Shown here: one piece after another, positions 44,380-55,355 of the stretch
Position numbering within the stretch: the stretch's first letter is position 1
Layout of the letters: every line of letters begins with the position of its first letter
Origin: Sacculina carcini
Lineage: Eukaryota > Arthropoda > Thecostraca > Sacculinidae
Assembly (NCBI GenBank): GCA_916048095.2
Contig: OU696596.1
Coordinates: 5,795,195-5,859,194, forward strand
Direction of reading: 5' to 3'
Length of the DNA: 64,000 bases
Program-made: the position numbers and the translations under genes
Notes under the pieces: generated by a model
What the model was told of the DNA's origin: nothing
Database searches by the model: none
What the model saw: only the letters and a program-made list of their open reading frames with translations

Positions 44380-44554
44380 CATTGGTTCTCAACCTGGGGA
44401 TATATCACCCACTAGGGGCAATTTAGCGATTTTTCGGGGTAATGGAGGGTAATTCTCCAGTGTTTAAATTCAGCCATCTAGCATTGTTGACAAAATGTTG
44501 TGGCATGTGGCATGCTAGACTGGACGACAAGCTGAAAAAGTTTGGGAACCACTG
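44380..44554 (+). mobile_element. hAT-like MITE family 6
   Basis: CATTGGTTCTCAACC and GTTTGGGAACCACTG form imperfect inverted ends. Flanking octamers TACTGGAG and TACTTTAG agree at 6 of 8 positions. Confidence 0.65.
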
Positions 44555-45844
44555 TACTTTAGCAACAAACATTTCTCTCTCGAGTACGAGACACGAGAGA
44601 GATAGGATCCTGACTCCAAACTTATATGAACTGAGCTGTGTTTGAGAAGCTCGCGAGAAAAATTCGCAAATTTCGTTTCCTGCGAATTGTTTGTTTTGAT
44701 GGGCGACTTGATGGTTAGATATAAGTTTGTGCCCCTCGATATATTCTTCTGGCTGTTCGCAAATATACTTTTCCGTCAGCTTTCACAGATACGGTAACTT
44801 TAAGATCCATCCTTAGCTCACTGGGTTGGTAGAACTGAAATTAACGCATTTCAACACTCGTTAAAAGACAACTGTTTTTCCAATTCGGAAAATTTTCCTT
44901 CATCAAGCATGTTATTAATAATTGGAGTTATCAATTCTTATAGAACGCGATGGTTGTCAAAGATCAACGGAAGATTTCTCGGATTCAGAAAACAGTTGAT
45001 TTTATAAAAGTGGGTCATGAATCATTTCATCAATCATGGGTCATATACTCAGAAGTGGTGTGCTATAAAATATATCAAATGTTGTATGCACACATTTTTG
45101 AAACACGTATAGCCCCAGGGTTAGTAGAAAAACAATCAATTTGCTTTGAATGATTCCCTTCATTTCTTCCACTATTTTGATGGAAAAAAATTGGAAATTA
45201 TTGATTCATTGGAAACTACCGCACCAAAAATACCAAACCCTCTGCAATATAAAACATAACATCAGCAGTCTAGTTGACTCTTACTGTCTTCAACTAGTCT
45301 GTCATTAAAACATGATCGTCCAACGTCGCGATATACGCTTTCACTTTTTATGACCTTCGTTGCTTCAATAGAGTCGGCTCGAGCGGGTAGTGAGTTCTCG
45401 CAGAGCACAACTCACCTGTTGGCTGAAGAAGCGCCTTATCAAAGCTGACGAGGGCACCAGCAGAACCTCTCTTGCTCACGAGCAGCGGAATTAGGGACAA
45501 TCACGCAACCACCAGCCCAATAACCACCGTTCAAGCCAGGCACGACTCAATACCAGCTATCACCAAACACTGACCGGAGTACCAGTGTGCGGCCGTGCAG
45601 TCGACACCACGACGCGACAGTATTTACAACTGAACGGCACGCGATTCGCTGTTATAAGCACTCTCGTTCAGATGCTAGTGAAAGCTACACTCCCCCATCC
45701 TCCCCACTGGCCCACCCTCCCCCCACACTACCTGTCGACACGCGCAGGTACATTGTCGCTGCACTGTGTGGCCTTCCACTTACCGTTGATTTTGCTCTGA
45801 ACCAAGACATCAACATCTCATCATTGTATTTAGATCAAGCTCAT
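44555..45844. other. Intergenic, nothing recognised
   Basis: 44555-45330 is AT-rich and featureless. 45330-45830 is distinctly GC-richer with two overlapping plus-strand frames of 71 and 122 codons that resemble nothing I know. Confidence 0.4.
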
Positions 45845-46290
45845 ATTGTTATTTTATTATTATTATTATTTATTACAGGCAAATCCAGTAGCATGGGGGA
45901 AGAGTGTAAGCACTATTACCACCCTGCGTTGGCCCCATGTACCGGAAGTGACTAAAAGATTCCGAGAGAAAGAGAGTTCGAGAATAAAAAAAGTCTAGAA
46001 AGTGAGTTGGAAAAGAAAATAATATATAAATAACAATAAATAATAAACCATCATCCGATAACACTTCATAATGTCACTCCGCCCACGTTCCTCAATAAAT
46101 AACAACAATCAAGAATAAATATGTGATTCAATAAATGACTACCATCAATAAATAAATAATAAATAACAATCAATATGATTAAATAGCAAACAACCAACAA
46201 TAAAAAACAATAAATATGATTCAATAAACAACAGCCAATACTGAGTTAAAGTATGATTTAATGAATAACAACAACCAATAATAAATAGTA
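45845..46290 (-). repeat. TAA-tailed double-hairpin repeat, long copy A5
   Basis: Minus-strand copy with (TAA)n at 45848-45874, the 3' core (one stem mismatch in each hairpin), the ATCCGATAACACTTCATAAT block as seen from plus, and an AT-rich body matching A3 in reverse. Confidence 0.8.
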
Positions 46291-46311
46291 ATAAATTTAG
46301 AGTAAAGTAAG

Positions 46312-46312
<1 letters not shown>

Positions 46313-46340
<28 letters not shown>
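46313..46340. repeat. (AT)n microsatellite
   Basis: Fourteen AT dinucleotides between repeat A5 and the 3' tail of LINE-A. Confidence 0.9.
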
Positions 46341-46345
<5 letters not shown>

Positions 46346-46602
46346 AAATAAATAACAGTATATATCATCATCATCATCATATATTTGCCAAATCCAACAT
46401 AACACAAACATTCACTCACAAAATACCTGATAATTTGCAATGTAGGATGGCTGGGCATAAGAAGCCTGGAGGCTTGTACTGCCCTTTTTCAACATACAAT
46501 ATACATTAACATATATAACATATACAACTAATAATAAAAATGAAAGCTTTTTCATCATGCCACACAGTTAAGATGTTCCCATACGCATAAGCAACATGTG
46601 TA

Positions 46603-49569
46603 TCAATAATAAGTTTGAATATATTGTGTTCTTACTATTTTCTTGAAAGCTGACATCGATTGGGACATTTTGATTGGACTTGCTAATTGGTTCCAAAGTC
46701 GGATTCCTTGATGAAAAAGTGTCAGGTCTCTTGTTTTTGTGCGTGCAAAAGGAACCGCAAATTTGTCCACATGCCTGGGATTTACTTCGAAGTTATTTTG
46801 TATATTCCTCGGAAGACGAGTTTTGAATGCATTGAACATTCTCATTAAAGTATTGTATTTGATCAGGTCGTCAAATTTCATAATGTTCAGTTGTTTGAAC
46901 AATGGAGTAGAACGCTCATGTAAGTGTTTATTCATTATTATTCTCAATGCTCTTCTTTGGGCGATTCTTATTGGTTCCAAGTTTGTTGTGAACGTATTTC
47001 CCCATGTTTCGCAACAGTATTGCATATGTGGTTTAAACAGCGTGTTGTATAACTGTATATTTATTTTTTTATCGAATATATTCCTAGTTTTACTCAATAT
47101 AAAATTAATTTTGCTCAGATTGGAAGACACTTTATGGATTTGTTCTTTCCAGTTCAGAGAGCTGTCAAGGATGACTCCTAGAAATTTTGTTTTTTCACTC
47201 TTCTCGATGACTGAGCTCCCTAATTTTACGGTACCGACTTGACAGCGAGCCCTTCTATTGAATAATACATGACAGGATTTTGCAATGTTCACTGTGAGTT
47301 TGTTGGAGATGAACCAATTGTGTATGCTTGCTATTTCTGAATTGATTTTTCCGTACAAATTATTGGCACATTTGTCCTTGAAAAACAAATTTGTATCGTC
47401 AGCGAATACTATTATTTTACAATTTTTTGCCACACTGAAGATATCATTTATATATATCAAGAAGAGAGTAGGACCTAATACAGAACCCTGGGGCACTCCA
47501 CATTTTATTGTTCGCAGTGTTGACCGTTCATTATCCAATTCAACATATTGCCTTCTTTCGGAAAGGTAAGTTGATAGCCAGTCATGTGCATTGCCTCGAA
47601 TTCCATATCATTGACATTTCTTTATCAGTAAATCGTGATTGACGGTGTCAAACGCTTTTTTTAGATCGAGGAATACACCAGCAGCATTTTCTTTTTTATC
47701 AAAACACTGTGTAATTTCATTGATCATGTCTAGAATAGCGTGTGATGTATCCTTGTTTGATTGAAAGCCGTATTGATTTTCATTGATTATGTGATGTTTG
47801 CATAAGAATTTCTTCAGTCTGTCATTGAATAACTTTTCAAATATTTTCGAAAATGTGTCTACAATCGATATTGGACGATAATTTCCTTTGTCAGACCTAT
47901 CTCCTGATTTAAAAAGAGGAATTACTTTATCTGTTTTCATCAGCGTCGGAAAAATACCTGTTGTGATAGATAGGTTGAAAATGTACGCAAGTGGTCTGGA
48001 AATATATCTGGAACAACTTTTTAACAGGTTCATACTAATGTTATTGCAATCTGTAGATAGTTTACTCTTACTACGTCCAATAACGTTGAATACCACCCAC
48101 TCCGTTGCTGGACTAATGAACATTGAGTCGTTCACTTTTTCAACATGATCTAGAGGATTCACGTCAGACACTGGTAATTTGTTTGACAGGTCCACTCCGA
48201 CATCAACAAAGTAGTCATTCAATAGGTCTGATATAGTACGGACCACATTTGAAGTGCCCCCGTCGTCTCTTAGTTTATGAATGCGTTCTTTTTTCCGAGA
48301 TGTCATCTTAATTTCATTTTTTATTTTTGTCCACTTTTCTTTGGCTGAAACTGTTCTATCCGCGAAAAACTCACGATAGTATAGTCTTTTGCTCTGAATC
48401 ACCACCTTGGACAACATATTTTTATAGGATAAATACAACTTCCTGTGGTCTTCAAATTTAGTTGTAAGAAATTTCGTGTACAATTGACGTTTGGTGCGAC
48501 TAGATATTCTGATGCCTTTTGTTATCCACGGCCTTTTCTGTACTTCTCTCTTTTTCACTGTTTGTAGCGGCATGTGATTATCTACTGCTCGCATATATAA
48601 TTCAAGGAATCGCTCGTATGTCGTATTCACATTATCACCTTCTATCATTTCCCAGTGTATCTGCTCCAGCTCCTGCTTGAGTCGTAGTAATCTCTTAGGT
48701 GAATATTTCCTTTTCAGCAAGAGATGTTCTTCTCGTGCAGATTGAGTAATATTAAGTCTTGTAAAAATTGGGAAATGGTCGGAGATATCCTCGCATATTA
48801 CACCACTCGTCAATGTACTGGAAACACAATTGGTAAAGATATTATCAATCGAGGTGCTTGAGCGATGAGTTTCTCTGGTCGCTGACTTTATTAAGGGATA
48901 AAAGCCATTATTGGTCATGGTCATGAAGAAGTTTTGCGTTGGCGCGTGGTCTTCAGTGTTCAACAAATTTATGTTGAAATCACCCATCAGCAGCCAATAG
49001 TTGTTGCTTGAATATTCAGTCAACTTATTTATTTCCTCAGAAAATGTATGCACCATTGTGCCTGGTGGTCGGTAAATACACGACGTTCGTATTTTACGCC
49101 GATCAATAGTTATGTCGACTGTAATCATTTCAATGACATCCGTCACATTTACGCTGAGACGAGGCACGTGTTGTGATTGGTGTTTCTTGTTGACAAATAT
49201 TGCAACACCACCACCTCTCTTATCATGCCTCATTTGATGGAAGGCTTCAAACTCGTCTATTTGGCATAAGTCAATTGTGCTGTCATTGACCCATGTCTCA
49301 GAAACAGCGATGACATCGAAATTCACCTCTAACTCCCTCATCAACGTTGTCAAGTCATCAATGTGCTTGTTGAGACTGCGTGCGTTTATATGTAACATAC
49401 TGAAACCTTGCGAATTTTTGAATGCTTCATTAAATGTGTCCACCGTGTACACACCAAAGCTGTTATTACTGTTTTCTGTATCATCAATGTCAGCTTTGAA
49501 TGTTTCCTCGTTAATCATTTTCATACTGGTAATACTCCTGATTGCTAAACAGCGTATAGGAACATCCAT
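46603..49569 (-). pseudogene. LINE-A ORF2: endonuclease-reverse transcriptase with one in-frame stop
   Basis: A single register runs from the ATG at 49569 to 46603 (988 residues), interrupted only by TGA at 47608-47610. Residues about 55-275 are an APE-type endonuclease: LHINARSL, VSETW, CIYRPP, LMGDFNINLL, SIDNIFTN and the catalytic SDHFPIF. The RT follows: VIPLFKSGDRSDKGNYRPIS, GVFLDLKKAFDTVNHDLL, CGVPQGSVLGPTLFLIYIND, FADDTNLFF and TKFLGVILDSSLNW. There is no RNase H. The protein nicks target DNA and reverse transcribes its own RNA. Domain order and motifs place it in the CR1/Jockey group; I do not assign a clade. The stop falls between the RT blocks around DLKKAFD and CGVPQG, so only a truncated product lacking FADD would be made. 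Confidence 0.9.
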
Positions 49570-49735
49570 TCACAGCGTATAAGAACAACATATAGCAACA
49601 AAATACGATTTGGTAATTTTCATAGCTTTCATACGAAATAAAAATATCGAGCCACTCAAAGGATATCGGTTCTGTATGCATGCATTTTGCCCTTGAATTA
49701 TCACTTGCTTTCATATCAGCGCACTCATTGAACCA

Positions 49736-49833
49736 CACGCACACACACACACAACTACACACCTGCATAAGAGCAACTACGCACACACACATAAGCAACT
49801 ACTCACACACGTAAGTACGCACTCACAAGCAAA

Positions 49834-49866
<33 letters not shown>
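49736..49866. repeat. (CA)n-rich microsatellite inside LINE-A spacer
   Basis: Interrupted CA tracts at 49736-49757 and 49836-49866 lie between ORF1 and ORF2 of LINE-A. Confidence 0.85.
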
Positions 49867-49869
<3 letters not shown>

Positions 49870-50133
49870 ACACACAGCACACAACACAGAATATAGTACT
49901 GTGCGGCATTCAAATTTCCTGTAGAGACAGTATATAAATCGCGTATCTTATAATCAGACAATAGCCTAATGATGAATTTATATGACTATACAACCTCCAA
50001 TGAGTTAGAGAAGCAATCAATGATCAATACGGATTGATAAATTGAAATATTATCTATGCTCAATATTTAGTACTAGACAAGACAATTATAATCAAAGCAA
50101 TGCTCCACGGATGAGCTGTAATGCTAAACAAAT

Positions 50134-50898
50134 TCACTTATGATGTCTGGTTACCCGTCTGGTGACAGTTCTCCATTGGTGACGGTCCTTGTTCGGCGAC
50201 TCAGTCGATGCCACGGCTTGGTTGGCCACAGCCGGCGCACTTGACACTAGTCCAGCCGGGCCAGTTTGCGCAATAACGTCGTCCGTACTGTAGACATTTA
50301 CCACACGGGCGTTCTCGGTGAGTCGCATTTTTATTTGGCCGTTTACTGTCCAAGCGGAGTAAATCTTGCCCTCCCGTTTCATCTTTCTGAGCTCGTACAT
50401 AGTATTGCTGTTGTTTCTGGTCAGGTGGTCGTTAACATACACTTTTTGTGTCTTCTTGTCACTTTTCAGATGCTTCCTCGCTTCATACACTTGCTGTCTT
50501 TTGCGGAGCTTTTCGAATTTGACCAGTATGGTGCGGTGTTGACCATCTTTTGGCTGACCGATTCTGTAAACCTCTTCAACATCTTCGGTTGATATATCTG
50601 TATTTAGTGTTGCAGAGAGGCTTTGCACGATCTTTTGCGTATCTTCTCAACGCACCTCTTCTATTCCTGATACGCAAAGTTGCTTGCGCAGCATTTGTTG
50701 CTCGAGGAGATTTATTTTTGCTTGAGCTTCACGAAGCTCGTTCTTCATCTCCACCAGTTCTATATTCTTGGCGGACAGAGCCTCCTCCACTGCAGCCTTT
50801 ATCGCCGGTGCCACCAATTTCTCCTTGATTGCCTCCAAAACTCCCGGACTCATCAGACATTCTTTCAACGCCTCTGACAATTCACCAATGTTTGTCAT
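50134..50898 (-). pseudogene. LINE-A ORF1: coiled-coil RNA-binding protein with one in-frame stop
   Basis: The frame runs from the ATG at 50898 to the stop at 50134, about 254 residues, with one TGA at 50647-50649. The N-terminal part contains a coiled coil (KNIELVEMKNELREAQAKIN and onward with LEQQML heptads). It is followed by EDVEEVYRIGQPK, RTILVKFEKLRKRQQVYEAR and KVYVNDHLTRNN, the RRM-like/C-terminal-domain layout of L1/CR1-type ORF1 proteins, and GKIYSAWTVNGQIKMRL. Such proteins coat the element RNA. The C-terminus is disordered and basic. The next feature downstream on the same strand is ORF2. Confidence 0.8.
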
Positions 50899-50999
50899 TG
50901 CCGCACAGTTGAAGGACAATTACAAAAACATAAACTCAAGCACAACTAACACGTCTTCACTCAACCAGTCAGGCAACCACTGACTGTTGATTGTAGGTG

Positions 51000-51386
51000 G
51001 AATTTCACATATATAAATGAATCGCTATTGAAATCCTTAGAAAATAATTTTAGTCAGCTGAGGGTCCGAATGAAATACAGCACGTAATTTACGCTGAAAA
51101 TGGTTAATCAGCGTTTTTTAGTAATTTTGATTGGCTGGTTGGCGAACGATTCGAATAAAACGGTTAATCTTCTCGACACTCTCACGGCCAAATCCGAAAA
51201 TTTGCTGAAACGAAATTTTGGTGATTTTGATGCAATGGACTGGTTCTACTCACTAACGAAAAATTAATTCTGTCTGCCAAGAAAAACCACTGGAAAGCAT
51301 TGAAAAAACTGGCAGCAGTGAAAAAACGTCCATACACTATCACAGCTGCTCTAACACTGAAGCTCACAGCTGCTCTAACTATGAAT
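51000..51386. other. Possible LINE-A 5' UTR or flank
   Basis: No coding evidence. The LINE-A 5' boundary cannot be fixed without a second copy. Confidence 0.35.
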
Positions 51387-51480
51387 AAATAGATAATATA
51401 TAGATATAGATAGATATAGATATAGATAGATATAGATAGATAGATATAGATAGATAGAATATATATGAATAAATAGATAT
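51387..51480. repeat. (GATA)n microsatellite
   Basis: Interrupted tandem GATA/TAGATA units. Confidence 0.95.
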
Positions 51481-51913
51481 AAGTAAATAAATAATTAATA
51501 CCACTCATCGGTCAATTCCGCTCTTTCAGTAGAATTTCATTGACTTTGACCCTGAATTATACGTCCATATATGACTGTGCAGGGTATTAGGCTGTATATG
51601 TCATTTGTTTATATCCATGTCCCCGCTGCGTTATTCAAATATTGATGATATACCAATTCGTACCAATTCACTATTTGCGCGTATCATTTCGAACATTTTT
51701 ACACATTAGATAATTTGTAAGTAAATGTGCTTATTTTGTTGCAGCCTAATTTTTCAAATGTTATATAAATCGACATGAATAACATCATTTCCATGTCAAA
51801 TCACTCATATAAAATATTATATGTAACCCGGATATAGGAAACTGCTGGAAATATGATAATCTTTCCTAGGTGCGGAGTAGAGCATGGGTTGAAGTATACG
51901 AATTGGGAAGCAG
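51481..51913. other. Intergenic, nothing recognised
   Basis: AT-rich with no supported feature. Confidence 0.4.
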
Positions 51914-52064
51914 GATGTTACGCCTACGGCCCATTACACCAACGCTCCAATCCCCACTCCCATTCTATTTCTTGTAAGGTTAGGCCAGTTAGGCTAGGTT
52001 AGTTAGGTGATAGAAAGATATCCAATACTGAAGTGTAGGCGTAATGATCCATAGACGCAATATC
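51914..52064. mobile_element. Foldback MITE, copy 2
   Basis: The left GATGTTACGCCTACGGCCCA pairs imperfectly with the right GTAATGATCCATAGACGCAA. A GGTTAG-rich centre resembles the foldback at 36668-36812. Confidence 0.6.
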
Positions 52065-52113
52065 TTTAGCTGCGGGAAAATTTACACGTAAACCATAGGA
52101 GACGAGCCCGTAG

Positions 52114-52391
52114 CAGTGGCGGCGCCAGTATTTTCCCGATGGGGGGGGGGGGCTGAGGGAAAAGTTGAGGGGGCTTGGCGAAGCATGAAGAGCTACACTC
52201 GAACGCCGACTACATAATATTATAATATGGCACTGGGGCACACTGATTCAGTCCTCGAACTTGAACCAAAATTGCAGGACTTCATTTACAGTGGTAAAAT
52301 TTTTAATGTCCATGAATATGATTTTTAGGGGGGCTTGGCTTATGTTTGGGGGTTCCAGCCCACCCCCAAACACCCCTTGGTGCCGCCACTG
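52114..52391 (+). mobile_element. MITE family 2, complete, with 7 bp target duplication
   Basis: Inverted ends CAGTGGCGGCGCC and GGTGCCGCCACTG (12 of 13 paired). The element is flanked by CCCGTAG at 52107-52113 and again at 52392-52398. It has a G-tract after the left end and GGGGGCTTGGC near both ends. Probably hAT-related. Confidence 0.85.
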
Positions 52392-52398
52392 CCCGTAG

Positions 52399-52659
52399 AA
52401 ATACTAGATAATATGGAGAAATGTTTAATACTGCGGAGAAACACTAAACAATAATACTAAATAGTATTTACTATTTTTCTCCGGGGCTCCTCTGCAATAT
52501 TTTACGTGTAATTCTCCCCGAACGCAAGAGAGCTCATTTTGAGAGGCAGTCGTGGCTTTGTCAAGAATCAGCCAAATCATCGGTTTTTCTGTTCGTGCCT
52601 TTGTTTATGATGCAACGTTGTATTAAACGCAAATATTGTTGTTTTAGTTGAAATATTGT
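52399..52659. other. Intergenic, nothing recognised
   Basis: Short AT-rich stretch. Confidence 0.4.
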
Positions 52660-52877
52660 GGGCGGATTGCTACTATGGAATGTAGGTGCATTGAGTTTTT
52701 ATTGTTATTTATTTATTTAGTGTCGGTTTATTAAAATTTACAGTTGTTTGTTTTAAAGAATTCGTATTTATCACTATATATTTATTGAAATGAATTGTGC
52801 ATTTGAACGTATGTATGCATATGTGTGTGGGTGCGTATTGCGCGTTTATGTCTTCATGTATGACTGTGTCTGTTTTT

Positions 52878-52910
<33 letters not shown>

Positions 52911-53332
52911 TGTGTGTGTGTGTGTATTTGTGAGTGTGTGTACATGTCTGTGGTCTTTCTGAATGCTTACCCAGTCTTTTGAGCTGTCTTTCTATATCCC
53001 CTCTGATTTGTTCCTGAGTTGTTATTGGGAACCAAAAGATATTTACATATGATATATTTTTTAGTTTTATTTATTTAATAATTTTTTATTTTGTTCATTA
53101 TTATTATACGTTTCTTGTTTATTTTTGAGTTACTATATTATCTTAATCTGTTGCACGATTTTATATATACACTTTTATTTAGGCCTTTGATTTGATAATT
53201 ATATTTGATTAATCGTTTGTTTCTTTTAATTATTATTTAATTGGCTTTAATCTTCCTGACTAAAAACTTTAGTTTTCGAACTCTTTGTCTCTACATGTTT
53301 TGGGCGCTTCCAGTACGTGAGGTCACCGCAGA
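52660..53332 (+). repeat. TAA-tailed double-hairpin repeat, copy A6 (truncated core)
   Basis: A GGGCGGATTGCTACTATGGA start resembles A3. A (TG)n tract lies at 52878-52925. The part at 53130-53310 matches A1 in reverse. The core stops at GAGGTCACCGCAG, where a MITE family 4 half begins. Confidence 0.65.
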
Positions 53333-53425
53333 ATTTATCAGCGATGCTGTGGAAAATGAAGAGATGGATCATTAAGAAGTGGGAAATCAGTGAGAAAAAA
53401 GGTTGAGAACAACTGGTCTAGTGGA
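53333..53425 (+). mobile_element. MITE family 4 right-half fragment
   Basis: AATTTATCAGCGATGCTGTG through AGGTTGAGAACAACTGG matches the right half of 6911-7124. It is joined directly to the broken A6 core. Confidence 0.65.
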
Positions 53426-53559
53426 TTCCATTTTGGTCGCTTTTTTGCATTACTTTTTTCGCGACAGATACTGGAATATAACGCTCTGTCGTCATATCAG
53501 GGGATGATGACAGATGTTTCGGTAGGTCGATGTTGTTTTCGTTCAGACTATGTTGTGTT

Positions 53560-53745
53560 GGACTCCGTAGTGAAGTGGTAGCACACCCCCCTAACAAGCG
53601 GGAGATCCGTGGTTCGGAACCCGGCGGAGGAGAATTTCTTTGACGAATTCTATAATCCAACAACTCCTGTCCACCCAGCAGTGAATGATGGTACCAGATA
53701 TCAGTCATGTGTTGTGTCATGCATTCTGGGAAGGTGGTCCTCTCT
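53560..53745 (+). repeat. tRNA-Val-derived SINE, 3'-truncated
   Basis: Head ACTCCGTAGTGAAGTGGTAG with an anticodon-like loop CTAACAA (AAC) and a B box GGTTCGGAACC. The body has CAGATATCAGTCATGTGTTG and ATGCATTCTGGGAAGGTGGT. It ends at about CTCGGCC. Confidence 0.85.
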
Positions 53746-54829
53746 CGGCCTATCTCTTTCTCCTTTCTAACGAGCTAAGTGATAATGAAACCTATATATC
53801 TTATCTTCATTCAGACAGTATAAATTTTTTTTTAAAGATAGAATGTGTTTTCCTAGGTAAAATTATGAAATATGGCTAAAACATATTCTTCCTTCAATTT
53901 TTTACAAGAGTATTCGCACACCTAAGGAGCCAGGCTCACACCCCGAGGGGTGCGACCGCCCCCGGTAAAGAAACCCTGTTCTAAAAAAAATCCCGTAAGT
54001 TATTTGATTTTGAAAGGCCAAATTTTCTATCGATTGTCTATTTGTTTACTTTTAAGTTAACAAATAGACATATCAATATCATATTAATAGACATAGAATG
54101 CATAATATAGTGTGAGTATTTAGCTAGGTCCTGTAGTGTTTGTCGTTGTTAATGCGACGCGCCTTATGCAATCCCGGCTGATATCAAGTGGGCATTGATA
54201 TCAACAGTCGTGGCTAAACGTCCACGTGTCAGTTTGTGTAAGGAGCAGCCGACGGACATTTAGCCTAATTTTTCCTCATTTTAAGTTCTGTATTGATCAG
54301 CTTAGCGTACGCTATGTTATGCATATTATGTTATACCAAATACAAGTGTTGTTTGATGATTTGTAGCTTAAGGTCCGTTCAAATTACATGGATACGTAAT
54401 CGAAATCAAATGATACAACATTTACTCTTGTAGTGACGGATTATCACTGCAAAATATATCCAACTGGGAGCTTATAGTTCGCAGGGGTATTATAAATTTC
54501 TTGCTGTATCATAAAAACTGGGTGGTAGTTTTGATGTTTCACAGGGTTATTGGTCTCAGTGTTTTCCAAGAGTGCTACATTGTTTCAGAAGTTTTGCTGC
54601 TCTTGTATAGTATAATCCGATACATTGGCGATGTAATATACATGCATGTGTATATATTTGTATGTATGATACTAATTATGTCTCAATGTAAGGTACTCAT
54701 AATTACCACCTAGCGGACGAGTGCTCAATACAATTCAATATATTACTGATATTATTAATCCGATAAGTTTATAACAGCCAGTGTATTGGAAAATGAACTT
54801 TCTAACTTCCTTTCTAACAGTGGTTAGAA
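53746..54829. other. Intergenic; possible LINE-B-like tail near 54330
   Basis: A hAT-like remnant (GGGGTGCGACCGCCCCCGGT) lies near 53946. Sequence at 54300-54360 ends TTATACCAAATACAAGTGTT, resembling the LINE-B 3' terminus but more weakly. Nothing else was seen. Confidence 0.35.
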
Positions 54830-54942
54830 ATTATGTTCATGATTATGATTTTTGGGGGGCTTAGCATAGCACTAGGTAGCACTAGGTAGTTTGGCATATT
54901 TCTGGGGAGCTTCAGCCCCGCTCCCCCTTGGCGCCACCACTG
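54830..54942 (+). mobile_element. MITE family 2 right-end fragment
   Basis: GATTTTTGGGGGGCTTAGC through CTTGGCGCCACCACTG matches the right half of 52114-52391. A small CACTAGGTAG duplication lies inside. Confidence 0.7.
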
Positions 54943-55355
54943 CTCGGCATGCTCATTCAATTGGCCAACATTCCAATGCCAGACGTACCTTGTCCTTAGT
55001 TGTCTGAACTATTACACTATCAGGTGGTACCTTGTCTTCTTCACACGACGTCGAAATTCCCTCCGAAATCCACCGATTCACTTAATCATCAAACTGAATA
55101 CGCACAGTCTCAACATGTTTCATCTGCAAATATCATTCAAACTAATTATTGAGTCAAGCTAATTGTCTTCTTATGTGAAATGCACATAATTTTATCACAA
55201 AAAGTATATTTTTCATAATTTACTGATTTTCATAACCATCTGATTTTAGGCGTTTTACTTAAATATTTATAAAAAATTAGCGCAAACGTTAGGATTTTAT
55301 TTGTGCAACTTGATTTTTAGCGCACCAAAAAGCCACCCTAATAATTACGGAAATA
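54943..55355. other. Intergenic, nothing recognised
   Basis: AT-rich. It ends at the TA target site of the mariner element. Confidence 0.4.

Larger units (their letters stand above)
46360..50999 (-). mobile_element. LINE-A: near-complete two-ORF non-LTR retrotransposon
   Basis: On minus the order is a 5' region (to about 50999, outer limit uncertain), ORF1 (50898-50134), a spacer with (CA)n, ORF2 (49569-46603), and a 3' UTR ending GGCAAATATATGATGATGAT, i.e. a short (ATG)n tail at about 46362-46380. Total length is roughly 4.6 kb, near full length for CR1/Jockey-group elements. Each ORF carries a single TGA, so this copy is probably inactive but young. Confidence 0.85.

Noticed and set aside
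45585..45955. Overlapping 71- and 122-codon plus-strand frames
   Set aside because: They run into the TAA-tailed repeat A5 and show no recognisable domain or splice context.
46603..50898. TGA read as a sense codon in this organism
   Set aside because: The SLC66A3-like and PAGR1-like genes end in TGA at the expected length, so TGA works as stop. The LINE TGAs are better seen as mutations.
51976..52010. Telomere-like GGTTAG repeats
   Set aside because: Only a few imperfect units in the centre of a foldback element, with a similar stretch near 36.73 kb. There is no telomeric array.
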